Source of the DNA: an uncultured bacterium
Lineage (GTDB): Bacteria > Pseudomonadota > Alphaproteobacteria > Sphingomonadales > Sphingomonadaceae
Assembly: GCA_903884945.1 (NCBI GenBank)
Contig: CAISGR010000141.1
Coordinates: 1-47,477 of the forward strand
Direction of reading: 5' to 3'
Length of the DNA stretch: 47,477 bases
Every line of letters starts with the position of its first letter. Within the stretch, counting starts at the first letter, position 1. The notes beneath the pieces are model-generated. The model saw only the letters and a list, made by a program, of their open reading frames with translations. It made no database searches and was not told the DNA's origin. This document shows, one piece after another, positions 23,322 to 32,094 of this stretch. The position numbers were made by a program, and so were the translations under genes.

Positions 23322-24209
23322 TCAGCGGCGATCGGGATCGAGGCCGGCATTGGCCTCGACCGTCTTGGCCATCGCCGCCCAGTCGAGGTCGTGCCGTTCG
23401 CGCGCCATCGTCGCGACCAGCCGGTCGCGGCCGAGCGACAGCATCGGCATCGGCACGCCGGCCGCTACCGCGGCTTCCTCCACGAGGTTCATGTCCTTGA
23501 ACCCGAGCGGCAGGGTGAAGCCGGCCGGCTCATAGGCCTCCTCCACCAGTACCTTGCCATAGACTTCGTGGATCATGCTGCCGAACACCGATCCGGTCAG
23601 CGTGTCGAGCAGCGTGCCCTTGTCCACGCCATATCTGCCCGCGAGCGTCATTGCCTCGGCGAGCGATTCGATCACCGTCATGATCAGGAAATTGCCGCTG
23701 AGCTTCACGATGTTCGCCTTGTGCGGTGTCTCGCCCAGATTGAAGCTGCGCTGCCCGACCGCATCGAACAGGGGCTGGCAGGTCGCGACCGCCTCGGCCG
23801 GACCGGCCGCGACGACGAACAGCTTCCCCGCGGCCGCAGCGAGCGGGCGCCCGAACACGGGGGCGGAGACGAACACCTGCCCCGCCTCGGCATGGGCGGC
23901 GGCCAGCCGGTCGGCGAGCGCGACGCTGATCGTGCTCATCGAGACATGGATCGTCGGCGTGCCGGAGGAGAGAATGCCGCCTTCGCCGAACGCCACCGCC
24001 TCCAGCGCGCGGTCGTCGGCCAGCATGCTGATCACGACCGGGTGCATGGCGGCCCCGGCCGGGCTGGCCGCCAGATGCGCGCCGGCGGCGAGCAGGGGGG
24101 TGGCCTTGTCCGGGCTGCGGTTCCACACGGTCACCTCATGGCCCGCCTTGATCAGGTTTGCGGCGATTTCGCGCCCCATCAGGCCGAGGCCGATGAATCC
24201 GACATGCAT
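23322..24209 (-). CDS. NAD(P)-dependent beta-hydroxyacid dehydrogenase (3-hydroxyisobutyrate dehydrogenase family)
   Basis: A 295-residue enzyme of the beta-hydroxyacid dehydrogenase/GLYR1 family. The Rossmann fingerprint is GFIGLGLMGREIAANL (4-19). The substrate-binding block is VSMSTIS (89-95), weaker than the usual DxSTxxP. The catalytic lysine is K169 in NIVKLSGNF with N173 next to it, followed by ESLAEAMTLA. The substrate (3-hydroxyisobutyrate, tartronate semialdehyde or another small acid) cannot be assigned. The ATG at 24209 has AGGAG nine bases upstream. It is the first gene of the set with pirin and the halogenase-like protein. Confidence 0.88.
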   Translation of the reverse strand: MHVGFIGLGLMGREIAANLIKAGHEVTVWNRSPDKATPLLAAGAHLAASPAGAAMHPVVISMLADDRALEAVAFGEGGILSSGTPTIHVSMSTISVALADRLAAAHAEAGQVFVSAPVFGRPLAAAAGKLFVVAAGPAEAVATCQPLFDAVGQRSFNLGETPHKANIVKLSGNFLIMTVIESLAEAMTLAGRYGVDKGTLLDTLTGSVFGSMIHEVYGKVLVEEAYEPAGFTLPLGFKDMNLVEEAAVAAGVPMPMLSLGRDRLVATMARERHDLDWAAMAKTVEANAGLDPDRR

Positions 24210-24368
24210 TGGTGGAGGCTCCTGTCCTGCTGATGCGCCCGGTAGATGGGCGGCGACGGCGGTCGAAGCAATGTCGAATTCGGGCCGGGCGCGGGTTCGA
24301 ACCAGCGAATTCAGCTATTTCCGCCATCGGGGCGACCGTCCGCCACGGAACAGCCGGCGGTCCGCCGG

Positions 24369-25520
24369 TCAGTGCCGCGCGGGCGGCCCCGCCGACAGCT
24401 TCAGCACGATGACGTTGCGATACGCGCGCCCGGGATCGAGCCGGGCCGAGGGAAAGGCCGGCTGGTTTGCCGCATCGGGGAAATTCTCCGCCTCCAGCGC
24501 GATCCCGTCGCCCTGGCGATAGGCGCGCCCGGCCTTGCCGATGATCGCGCCGTTCAGCGCATTGCCGCTATATACCTGCAGCCCCGGCGCGTCGGTCGAC
24601 ATTTCGAGCGTCCGGCCCGAGACCGGATCGGACAGCCGCGCCGCCGGGTGAATCGCGCCCGGCGTGCCGCGCAGCACGAAATTATGGTCATAGCCCCGCG
24701 CCAGCCGGATCTGCGGATCGCCCGCATCGCGCACCCGCGCATCCACCGTCCGGGGCGTGCGGAAATCGAACGCGGTGCCGGCGACCGGCACGATCTCGCC
24801 CGTCGGGATCAGGTCGGGGCCAACCGGCGTGTAGCCGTCGGCGAACACCGTCAGCACATTGTCGGAGGCGCGGCCCCTGTCCTCGCCGGCCATGCTGAAA
24901 TAGCTGTGGTTGGTCAGGTTGACGATGGTCGGCTTGTCGGTGGTCGCGCGGTAGGTGATCGTCAGCCGGTCCTGCTCGTCGAGCGCATAGGTCGCGCGGA
25001 CCGTCAGCGTGCCCGGGAAGCCCTGGTCGCCGTCCGGGCTGACGAGGCCGAAGGTGACGCTCGTCGTCGGCCCGTCCGACAGCGACTCCACCCGCCACAC
25101 CATCCGGTCGAACCCCCTGATGCCGCCATGGAGATTGGCGACCCGGCCATTGACGCTGGGCAGGGTATAGCGCGTGCCGTCGAGCGAGAAGCTGCCCTTC
25201 GCGATCCGGTTGGCGAACCGCCCCACCGTCGCCCCGAAGAACGCGCCGCCCTTTTCATAACCGGCGATGTCGGGATGGCCGAGCACCACATCCGCCACGA
25301 CCCCCGTGCGATCGGGCATCTTCAGCGATTGCAGGGTCGCGCCATAGGTCAGCACCGTCGCCGACACGCCATGGCTGTTGCTCAGCGTGATCGCCTCGAT
25401 CGCAGTCCCGTCGGCCAGCGCCCCGAACGGCGCGCGCTTCGGTTCGGACGCCGTGGCGGAAGCGGCGCCAGCCGCCAGCGCAAGCACCCATAGGCCGTTC
25501 CCGACGCGCGCCGACCGCAT
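24369..25520 (-). CDS. galM: Secreted aldose 1-epimerase (mutarotase)
   Basis: Interconverts the alpha and beta anomers of aldoses such as galactose. The 383 residues start with a signal peptide (GLWVLALAAGAASATAS), so the enzyme acts in the periplasm, unlike the cytosolic E. coli enzyme. Family motifs are VGRFANRI, ANLHGG (H131), VNLTNHSYFS (H205, the general acid), YDHNFVL and ALEAENFPD (E343, the general base). A perfect 12-bp palindrome lies 43 bases upstream of its ATG. The next gene, actP, is on the same strand 99 bases upstream, so the two could be partly co-transcribed. Confidence 0.92.
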   Translation of the reverse strand: MRSARVGNGLWVLALAAGAASATASEPKRAPFGALADGTAIEAITLSNSHGVSATVLTYGATLQSLKMPDRTGVVADVVLGHPDIAGYEKGGAFFGATVGRFANRIAKGSFSLDGTRYTLPSVNGRVANLHGGIRGFDRMVWRVESLSDGPTTSVTFGLVSPDGDQGFPGTLTVRATYALDEQDRLTITYRATTDKPTIVNLTNHSYFSMAGEDRGRASDNVLTVFADGYTPVGPDLIPTGEIVPVAGTAFDFRTPRTVDARVRDAGDPQIRLARGYDHNFVLRGTPGAIHPAARLSDPVSGRTLEMSTDAPGLQVYSGNALNGAIIGKAGRAYRQGDGIALEAENFPDAANQPAFPSARLDPGRAYRNVIVLKLSAGPPARH

Positions 25521-25562
25521 AGCATCCCTCCCCGGATCATGGCGCCCGTGTCGCCTGAAAGG

Positions 25563-25574
25563 ATCATATATGAT
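25563..25574. promoter_or_regulatory. Palindromic candidate operator ATCATATATGAT
   Basis: A perfect 12-bp palindrome in the 99-base gap between galM (ATG at 25520, minus) and the end of actP. It is embedded in GGATCATAT, a 9-mer that recurs at 28203-28211 ahead of the acetylesterase gene. Its position fits an operator for galM. Palindromes of this A/T-centred type are bound by GntR- or LacI-type sugar regulators; the protein is not known. Confidence 0.4.
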
Positions 25575-25619
25575 ATTGAGGAGAGCGCTACATCCAAAAA
25601 CGAAGCCTGCCCGCGGGCT

Positions 25620-27320
25620 TCAGTGCGCCGTTGCCCGTGCGGCACCGATTCCCGTCTCCGATCGCACGCGTTGCTCGAGATACAGGCCCCGGTCGATCGC
25701 CGCGCGCTTGCTCCCGTCGAGCACCGACACCAGCCAGATCGTAAGGAAGGCCAGCGGCACGGAGAAGATCGCGGGTGAGGAATAGGGGAAGATCGCCTTG
25801 TCGTGGTGCAGGATGGTCACCCAGATCGCGGGCGACAGGATCGTCAGCACCAGCGCGGTCAGCAGCCCGAGCGAACCGCCCGCGACCACGCCGCGCGTCG
25901 TGCAGCCCTTCCACAGCAGCGACAGCAGCAGCACCGGGAAATTGCCCGAGGCGGCCAATGCGAAGGCGAGGCTGACCATGAAGGCGACATTGACCTTCTC
26001 GAACAATATGCCGAGCAGGATCGCCACCGCCGCCAGCACCAGCACCGTGCGTCGCGACACGCGCAGTTCGGCGACGGTGTCCGCGGCGCCCTTGCGGAAT
26101 ACCGTCGCGAACAGGTCGTGGCTCACCGCCGAGGCGCCCGACAGCGTCAGCCCCGCGACCACGGCGAGGATCGTCGCGAAGGCGACCGCCGAGACCAGCC
26201 CGAGGAAGATGTTGCCGCCGATCGCCTGCGCGAGGTGGATCGCCGCCATGTTGCTCCCCCCGCGCAATCCGCCCGCCGGATCGAGATAGGAGGGATCGGT
26301 CGCCACCAGCACGATCGCGCCGAAGCCGATGATGAAGGTCAGCAGGTAGAAATAGCCGATCCAGCCCGTCGCCCACAGCACCGAACTGCGCGCCGCCTTG
26401 GCATCGGGCACGGTGAAGAAGCGCATCAGGATGTGGGGCAGGCCGGCGGTGCCGAACATCAGCGCCATGCCGAACGAGATCGCCGAGACGGGATCCTTGA
26501 TGAAATTGCCCGGCCCCATGATCGATCGGCCGCGCACCGCCGCCTCGGCGGGGGAAAGGCCGGTCGCCACGGCAAGGTCGGTCTTCACCGACACCGCCTT
26601 CGCGAACAGCGCCTCGGGCGAGAAGCCGAATTGCGCCAGCACCATGAACGCCATGAAGCTCGCGCTGCCCAGCAGCATCACCGCCTTGATGATCTGGACC
26701 CAGGTGGTCGCGGTCATGCCGCCGAACAGCACATAGAGCATCATCAGCACGCCGACGATCACCACGGCATATTCATAGGGCAGGCCGAACAGCAATTTGA
26801 TCAGTTGCCCCGCGCCGACCATCTGCGCGATCAGGTAGAACAGCACGACGACGAGCGTGCTGATCGCCGCGAAGCACCGCACCGGCGTCTGCGCGAAACG
26901 GAAGGAGGCGACATCGGCAAAGGTGTAGCGGCCGAGGTTGCGCAGCCGCTCCGCCATCAGGAACAGGATGATCGGCCAGCCGACGAGGAAGCCGATCGAA
27001 TAGATCAGCCCGTCATAACCGTCAGCGAAGATCTGCGCCGAGATGCCGAGGAAGGAGGCGGCCGACATATAGTCCCCGGCGATCGCCAGCCCGTTCTGGA
27101 ATCCGGTGATCCCGCCGCCCGCCGTATAGAAATCGGAAACGGTCCTGGTCCGCCGCGCCGCCCAGCGCGTGATGCCGAGCGTCAGCAGCGCGAAGCCGGC
27201 GAACATCAGGATCGCGGTCCAGTTGGTCGCCTGCCGGACCGTTTCACCCGCCACGCCCTCGGCAAGCGCGGGGGTGGCCAGGAACAGCGCGGCGGCCAGG
27301 GCGCAGGCGCGGCGGATCAT
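25620..27320 (-). CDS. actP: Sodium/solute symporter, cation-acetate permease ActP
   Basis: Inner-membrane symporter of the SSS family for acetate and other short carboxylates. The 566 residues begin with a signal-like segment ([16 protein letters not shown]), as in E. coli ActP, followed by about 13 membrane helices. Recognisable blocks are [33 protein letters not shown] and the SSS signature region [19 protein letters not shown]. The ATG at 27320 overlaps the stop of the DUF485 gene by four bases (ATGA). That yjcH-actP order is the standard one. Acetate released by the two secreted esterases encoded at 28267-31499 would be a natural substrate, which is inference from context. Confidence 0.92.
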   Translation of the reverse strand: MIRRACALAAALFLATPALAEGVAGETVRQATNWTAILMFAGFALLTLGITRWAARRTRTVSDFYTAGGGITGFQNGLAIAGDYMSAASFLGISAQIFADGYDGLIYSIGFLVGWPIILFLMAERLRNLGRYTFADVASFRFAQTPVRCFAAISTLVVVLFYLIAQMVGAGQLIKLLFGLPYEYAVVIVGVLMMLYVLFGGMTATTWVQIIKAVMLLGSASFMAFMVLAQFGFSPEALFAKAVSVKTDLAVATGLSPAEAAVRGRSIMGPGNFIKDPVSAISFGMALMFGTAGLPHILMRFFTVPDAKAARSSVLWATGWIGYFYLLTFIIGFGAIVLVATDPSYLDPAGGLRGGSNMAAIHLAQAIGGNIFLGLVSAVAFATILAVVAGLTLSGASAVSHDLFATVFRKGAADTVAELRVSRRTVLVLAAVAILLGILFEKVNVAFMVSLAFALAASGNFPVLLLSLLWKGCTTRGVVAGGSLGLLTALVLTILSPAIWVTILHHDKAIFPYSSPAIFSVPLAFLTIWLVSVLDGSKRAAIDRGLYLEQRVRSETGIGAARATAH

Positions 27321-27628
27321 GCCTCCGGCTCCGCGGCCAGCGCCTCGACCATCGCGTCGTAATCGCGATTGGCGCGGCGGACGTACAGGCCGGTCAGCCC
27401 GATCGCGAGCAGGATCACGCCGAGCCCGATCGGAATGCCGATCGAGGTAACCCCCGCACCGATCGGACGGGCGAGCGCGCTCTTGTCGAAGGCGATCAGC
27501 AGGATGAAGGCGAGATAGGCAGCGAGCATGATCGCCGTCAGCGTCCAGGTGAACCGACCGCGCTGCCTGACCAGCGCCCGATAGCGGGGATCGGCGGCGA
27601 CGCGCGCCAGGCGTTCGGAATCGACCAT
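27317..27628 (-). CDS. yjcH: DUF485 inner-membrane protein, YjcH-like partner of ActP
   Basis: A 103-residue protein with two membrane helices (about [19 protein letters not shown] and [17 protein letters not shown]), preceded by the family block [21 protein letters not shown]485 proteins are encoded directly ahead of acetate permease genes and share their operon; their exact role is unclear. The ATG at 27628 starts the family-like sequence MVDSERL; the open frame continues upstream to 27718 but that part does not look coding. It overlaps actP by four bases. Confidence 0.87.
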   Translation of the reverse strand: MVDSERLARVAADPRYRALVRQRGRFTWTLTAIMLAAYLAFILLIAFDKSALARPIGAGVTSIGIPIGLGVILLAIGLTGLYVRRANRDYDAMVEALAAEPEA

Positions 27629-27714
27629 GCCACTCTCCCCCATGCCGCTCTCGGTCGGCGGTAGCGTGATCATGCTTGATCGCGCGGGCGGCGCAAGGGG
27701 ATTTCGCAGAGGCG

Positions 27715-28050
27715 TCAAGCCGGGGACGGGGGCAGGTGGCGGGCGAGCTTCGCCTCGAGCAGCCGGATCAGCGTCGGGTCCATGAAGTCATGGTCGTCGG
27801 GGATATCGAGGCAGATGATGCGCTTGCCGTTCAGCGCGGCGCGAAACCGCTTCTGCACCTTGGCGCGATGAGTCCGCTCCATCACGAAGAGGATGTCCGC
27901 CCAGGCGACAAGCTCGGCGGTCAGCGGCGTATCGGCGTCGTGGTTGGTGCCGGCCGAGGCGACCTCGAGGTCTGCCCGTTGCGAGAAGACCTGCTCGGCG
28001 GTCGGGCTGCGCAGCCGGTTCTGGCTGCAGACGAAGAGGATGTTCTTCAC
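27715..28050 (-). CDS. Small predicted protein-tyrosine-phosphatase-like protein (COG4551 type)
   Basis: A 111-residue protein from a GTG at 28050 that has AGGGAAGAA upstream; an ATG at 28092 would add 14 residues, but the family begins at [10 protein letters not shown]. The phosphatase loop C-x5-R-S is VCSQNRLRS (C8, R14). The segment [13 protein letters not shown] resembles LMW-PTP strands, and [12 protein letters not shown] may supply the general acid. It is shorter than true low-molecular-weight PTPs (about 150 residues). The cellular target is unknown. It is a separate unit, 86 bases upstream of yjcH on the same strand, and divergent from the acetylesterase gene. Confidence 0.82.
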   Translation of the reverse strand: MKNILFVCSQNRLRSPTAEQVFSQRADLEVASAGTNHDADTPLTAELVAWADILFVMERTHRAKVQKRFRAALNGKRIICLDIPDDHDFMDPTLIRLLEAKLARHLPPSPA

Positions 28051-28206
28051 GCTGGTTCTTCCCTGGCGCTTTGCGATCGGCGGGGCCGGCATATCGGAAA
28101 GGTCGGCACGGTGGCGAAGAAATCTCCCGGGGAAGTGGCGACGGCGCTCGCGGACAACCTGCCGGAAGACCGCTTCGGGCGCGCGTTTTTCTTTTGCCTC
28201 CCGGAT

Positions 28207-28224
28207 CATATCGTATAGGATATG
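28207..28224. promoter_or_regulatory. Candidate operator CATATC-N6-GATATG ahead of the esterase genes
   Basis: A perfect 6-bp inverted repeat, CATATC (28207-28212) and GATATG (28219-28224), with spacer GTATAG, 42 bases before the ATG at 28267. It is preceded by GGATC, giving the 9-mer GGATCATAT also found in the palindrome ahead of galM. An ATG inside it (28222) opens the esterase frame but is an unlikely start. The shared element suggests one regulator for both carbohydrate genes. Confidence 0.4.
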
Positions 28225-28266
28225 TGCGTCGCGACCATCGAAAAGAGGCGGCGGGGAGAGGACAGG

Positions 28267-30246
28267 ATGGGGATCGGGTGTCGCATGCCGGCATGGTCGT
28301 GGCTGTCGGCAGGCTTGTGCCTGGGGATCGGGCTGGCGCCTGCCGCACCCGCCCTGGCCGCCGACCCGCCGCTGCTCCACGCGATGTTCCAGGATCATGC
28401 CGTGCTCCAGCGCGAGCGGCCGATTCCGGTCTATGGCCGGGCGGCCCCCGGCGCGACCGTCACCGTCACGCTCGGCGCGGCCAGCGCCACGGCCAGGGCG
28501 GCGACGGACGGCCAGTGGCACGCGACGCTGCCCGCACTGCCGGCGGGCGGGCCCTATGTGCTAGAGGCGAAGAGCGGCACTGCGGACCGGATCGTGGGCG
28601 ATGTGCTGGTCGGCGACGTGCTGCTTTGCACCGGCCAGTCGAACCTGCAGCTCGCGGTGCGCGCGGCGGCCAATGCCCCGTTCGAGATCCGCGCCGCGAC
28701 CGACGGCGCGATCCGCCAACTCACGGTCGCCACGCAGGACAGCCTGGTCCCGCTCGAAAGCTTCGCGACGCCGGTGGCCTGGACGGTCGGCTCGCCCGAT
28801 ACGGCCGGCGGCTTCTCGGCGAGCTGCTATTTTCTCGCGCGCGAGCTCAGGAAGAGCCGCAAGGTGCCGGTCGGCATGGTCGTCTCCGCCTGGGGCGGCA
28901 GCCGCGTGCGCGACTGGATCAGCGATGCCGCTGCGCACCGCACCGGCCTGTTCGCCGACGATCTCGCCATGCTCGATCTCTATCGCAAGGATCCGCAGGT
29001 GGCGCAGCGCCGCTGGGATGCGACCTGGGAGGCATGGTGGCACGCGCACGGCGCGGCGGCGGCGAAGGGCGATCCCTGGGATCCGGCCTATCCCGTCGCC
29101 GGCTGGGCGACAGCGCCCGCCGGGCTCGGTGCCTGGGCGCTGTGGAGCGGCACCACGCCGGACGGTTTCGTCGGCCAGATGTGGCTGCGCACCACCGTCG
29201 ATCTCACCGCCGCGCAGGCGGCGCAGCCCGCGATCCTCGATCTCGGCGCGGTCAACGAGGAGGATCAGAGCTGGGTCAACGGCAAGGGCGTCGGCGGCAC
29301 GTCCTGGTCGAAGCAGGCGCAGCACGTCGTGCCGCCGGGCGTGCTCCACGCGGGCACCAACATCATCGTCACCAACATCTTCTGCAGCTGGCGCAATTGC
29401 GGGATGAGCGGGCCGGCCGCGACGCGCGCGATCCGGCTCGCGGACGGCAGCAGTGTCCCGCTCGCCAACCCCTGGCGCTACGCGCCCGTCCCGGACGGGC
29501 TGATCGCGCCGCAGCTGCCCTGGGGCCCGACGCACGGCGTCACCCAGACCTATAACGGCATGATCGCGCCGATCGGCCCGTACGGCTTCAGGGCGGCCGT
29601 CTGGTATCAGGGCGAATCCGACATCTATTTCAGCGGCCAGTACCAGCGGACGCTCGCCGCCCTGATGGCGGACTGGCGCGGCCGCTTCGGCGCCGGCCTG
29701 CCCTTCCTGATCGTCCAGCTTCCCGATTACGGCCCGCGCCCGACCAGCCCGGTCGCCTCGGTCTGGTCGGAGGTCCGCGAGGCGCAGCGCCGTGCCGCCG
29801 GCGCCGATGCGAAGGCCGCCGCCATCGTCACGGTCGATATCGGCGATCCCGCCAACCTCCACCCGGCCAACAAGCAGGAGGTCGGCCGCCGTCTCGCCAT
29901 CGCCGCCGACCGGCTGGTCTATGGCGGCGGCGCGCCCGCCGCCGGGCCGGGCCCCGGGCAGCCGCGCCGCGAGCGGGACCTGATCGCGGTGCCCTTCACC
30001 GAGGTCACGGGCGAACTCGTCGCCTATGGCGGCGATCCCAACGCCTTCGAGCTGTGTGGCCTGGCCCAGCAAAGCTGCCGCTACGTGCCCGCCCGGATCG
30101 GCGCGGGCAACCGCGTCGCGATCGTGCCCGATGGCCGGGAAGCGACACGGCTGCGCTATTGCTGGGGCGACAGCCCGATCTGTACGCTCTCGGACGGTTC
30201 GGGCCTGCCCGTCACGCCGTTCGAGCTCGACCTGCCGAAGCAATGA
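28267..30246 (+). CDS. Secreted sialate O-acetylesterase-type carbohydrate esterase
   Basis: SGNH-fold esterase of the SASA family (PF03629), 659 residues, removing O-acetyl groups from sialic acid or plant polysaccharides. A signal peptide ends in PALAAD. The nucleophile is S125 in CTGQSN; QGESD (448-452) is the oxyanion block; the late DPANLHPANK (H532) carries the catalytic His. A jelly-roll insertion lies between (around WLRTTVDL and WVNGKG). The ATG at 28267 has a strong ribosome site (GGGGAGAGGACAGG region) and fits the signal peptide better than the ATG at 28222. The following SGNH gene begins 20 bases after its stop, so the two form an operon. In a soil bacterium hemicellulose or pectin is a likelier target than sialic acid. 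Confidence 0.9.
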   Translation: MGIGCRMPAWSWLSAGLCLGIGLAPAAPALAADPPLLHAMFQDHAVLQRERPIPVYGRAAPGATVTVTLGAASATARAATDGQWHATLPALPAGGPYVLEAKSGTADRIVGDVLVGDVLLCTGQSNLQLAVRAAANAPFEIRAATDGAIRQLTVATQDSLVPLESFATPVAWTVGSPDTAGGFSASCYFLARELRKSRKVPVGMVVSAWGGSRVRDWISDAAAHRTGLFADDLAMLDLYRKDPQVAQRRWDATWEAWWHAHGAAAAKGDPWDPAYPVAGWATAPAGLGAWALWSGTTPDGFVGQMWLRTTVDLTAAQAAQPAILDLGAVNEEDQSWVNGKGVGGTSWSKQAQHVVPPGVLHAGTNIIVTNIFCSWRNCGMSGPAATRAIRLADGSSVPLANPWRYAPVPDGLIAPQLPWGPTHGVTQTYNGMIAPIGPYGFRAAVWYQGESDIYFSGQYQRTLAALMADWRGRFGAGLPFLIVQLPDYGPRPTSPVASVWSEVREAQRRAAGADAKAAAIVTVDIGDPANLHPANKQEVGRRLAIAADRLVYGGGAPAAGPGPGQPRRERDLIAVPFTEVTGELVAYGGDPNAFELCGLAQQSCRYVPARIGAGNRVAIVPDGREATRLRYCWGDSPICTLSDGSGLPVTPFELDLPKQ

Positions 30247-30266
30247 CCGACATCGAGGAGCCTCGC

Positions 30267-31499
30267 ATGAAGATTTCCCGCACCCTGCTGATGCTCGTGG
30301 CCATCGCCGCGCTCCCGCCGCTCCCGGCGCTGGCCCAGGCCCGGCCCGGCTGGACGCGCAGCTGGCAGGCAGTGCCGATGGAAATGCCCGCGCCGCGCCC
30401 CGCGATGCCGGGCCAGCCGGCACCGCCCGCGCCGTCGCCGGAGACCGACGCCACCTACCGCATGGTCGCGCGGCTTTCGGCGGGCGGCAGCGCGCTGCGC
30501 CTGCGCCTGTCCAACGAGATGGCTGCCGCGCCGCTGCCGATCGGCGCCGTGCATGTCGCGCTGGTCGGCCCGGACGGCGAACTGGTGCCGGGCAGCGACC
30601 GTGCCGTCACCTTCGCCGGTGACGCCGCCCCGGTCATCCCGGCCGGCGCGCCGCTCGTCAGCGACCCCGTCACGCTGAAGGTCGGGCCGCTCGCGCATGT
30701 CGCGGTCAGTATCCATGTGCCGGGCGACACCACCCACCTGACCGTCCACCCCGCCGGCACCGCCACCGCCCGCATCCTCCCCGGCAACCAGGTCGCGGCG
30801 CCGTTGCGCGCGGCGGGCGGCACCACCAGCACGATGCGCTTCATCCTCACCGGGATCGACGTCGCCGGCGGCCCCGCCACCGCCACGATCGTCACGCTCG
30901 GCGATTCGATCACTGATGGCGCGCAATCGACCCGCGATGCCGATCGCCGCTGGCCGGACGTGCTGGCAGAGCGGCTGCGCACGGCCGGCAAGGCCGGCTT
31001 CGCCGTCGCCAATGCCGGCATCTCGGGCAATCGCCTGCTCGCCACCGGCAGCGGCCCGGCGGCGCTGGCGCGGCTTGATCGCGACGTGCTGTCGGTGCCG
31101 GGCCTGCGATATGTCGTGGTGCTGGAGGGGATCAATGATATCGGCAGCGCCACCCGCGCTGGCGCGGCCCTGCCGCGGCCCGAGGATGTGATCGGCGCCT
31201 ATCGCCAGATCATCGCCCGCGCGCATGATCGCGGGGTGAAGGTGATCGGCGCCACCGTCCTGCCCTACAAGGGCGCCGGCTATTACGGTGCTGCGGGCGA
31301 TGCGGTGCGCGTCGCGGTCAATGCCTGGATCAGGGCGCCCGGCCATTTCGACGGCGTGATCGATTTCGATCGCGCGGTGGCCGACAAGGCCGATCCGCTC
31401 GCCATCGCCCCGGCCTATGACAGCGGCGACAAGCTCCATCCCGGCGATGCCGGATATCGGGCGATGGCCGAGGCGGTCGATCTGGCGCTGTTCCGCTGA
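30267..31499 (+). CDS. Secreted SGNH/GDSL hydrolase
   Basis: A 410-residue secreted esterase. A signal peptide ends in ALAQ, followed by a beta-rich N-terminal domain (about 40-190) and the SGNH catalytic domain. Block I is LGDSITDG with nucleophile S214; block II Gly and block III Asn are in VANAGISGN and LEGINDIG; block V is D388-K-L-H391 in SGDKLHPGD. This two-domain layout is that of the rhamnogalacturonan acetylesterase/GDSL-like proteins that often accompany polysaccharide-utilisation genes. The ATG at 30267 follows GAGGAG. It is 20 bases downstream of the acetylesterase gene, so both likely deacetylate the same polymer, releasing acetate. Confidence 0.9.
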   Translation: MKISRTLLMLVAIAALPPLPALAQARPGWTRSWQAVPMEMPAPRPAMPGQPAPPAPSPETDATYRMVARLSAGGSALRLRLSNEMAAAPLPIGAVHVALVGPDGELVPGSDRAVTFAGDAAPVIPAGAPLVSDPVTLKVGPLAHVAVSIHVPGDTTHLTVHPAGTATARILPGNQVAAPLRAAGGTTSTMRFILTGIDVAGGPATATIVTLGDSITDGAQSTRDADRRWPDVLAERLRTAGKAGFAVANAGISGNRLLATGSGPAALARLDRDVLSVPGLRYVVVLEGINDIGSATRAGAALPRPEDVIGAYRQIIARAHDRGVKVIGATVLPYKGAGYYGAAGDAVRVAVNAWIRAPGHFDGVIDFDRAVADKADPLAIAPAYDSGDKLHPGDAGYRAMAEAVDLALFR

Positions 31500-31518
31500 G
31501 CCGGCGCGGGGCCGGCTT

Positions 31519-32016
31519 TCACCGCCGCCGCCGCACCAGCACCAGCGCCGCATCATAGGGCGTCGCCACGCACTCCTTCAGGAGATAGCGGGCAAGCCGC
31601 GCCGGCGTCACCCAGCCGCGGTCGGGCAGCATCGCCGGCACTATGACTCGATAGCCCAGCAGCCGCAGCAGCAGCGCGCAGCGCGGCTGGTGGAACGGGC
31701 TGGTGCAGACCGCGACGCTGCCGCAATCGCCGCGCGCGCGCAGGATCGCATCGCAGCGCCTGACCGATTCCAGCGTGTCGCGCCCGCCCGGCTCGGCGAT
31801 GATCCGCTCGGGATCGATGCCTGCGGCGATCAGGTCGCGCTGCATCGCTGCCGCCTCGGTCAGGCCGCAGGGGTTGGGGCCGCCGGTGGGGATGAGGATC
31901 CCGTCGGGATGCTGCTGCGCCCAGGCCAGCGCGCCCCGGAGGCGGCGGGCCAGTGTCGGGCTGAGCTGCCCGTCGGGCCGCAGCGCAGCACCGAAGATGA
32001 TCGCATAGTCTCTCAT
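31519..32016 (-). CDS. YdcF-family (DUF218) protein
   Basis: A 165-residue Rossmann-like protein of the YdcF/ElyC/SanA DUF218 family. The family layout is seen in AIIFGAALRPDGQLSPTLARRL, IPTGGPNPCGLTEAAAM, PERIIAEPGGRDTLESVR (the conserved ExxSxxT-like block) and AVCTSPFHQPRCA. There is no N-terminal membrane helix, so unlike SanA or ElyC it is likely cytosolic. Some relatives bind S-adenosylmethionine or act in envelope integrity; the function here is unknown. It converges on the SGNH gene with a 19-base gap. Confidence 0.85.
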   Translation of the reverse strand: MRDYAIIFGAALRPDGQLSPTLARRLRGALAWAQQHPDGILIPTGGPNPCGLTEAAAMQRDLIAAGIDPERIIAEPGGRDTLESVRRCDAILRARGDCGSVAVCTSPFHQPRCALLLRLLGYRVIVPAMLPDRGWVTPARLARYLLKECVATPYDAALVLVRRRR

Positions 32017-32094
32017 GTCGGGCAGCGGTCCCTCAGGCGCCGCGCCGACCTCTAGCGGGCATCACGCCGCGGCGCCATCGCCTGGGGCCGCCCG

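Noticed and set aside
25803..27362. A 519-codon plus-strand frame opposite actP
   Set aside because: Low-complexity His/Arg/Gln/Asp translation, mirror of a well-recognised symporter gene.
28267..30246. Sialic-acid catabolism as the role of the SASA esterase
   Set aside because: No neuraminidase, NanA, NanE or sialic-acid transporter genes are in the window; plant-polysaccharide deacetylation fits the context better.
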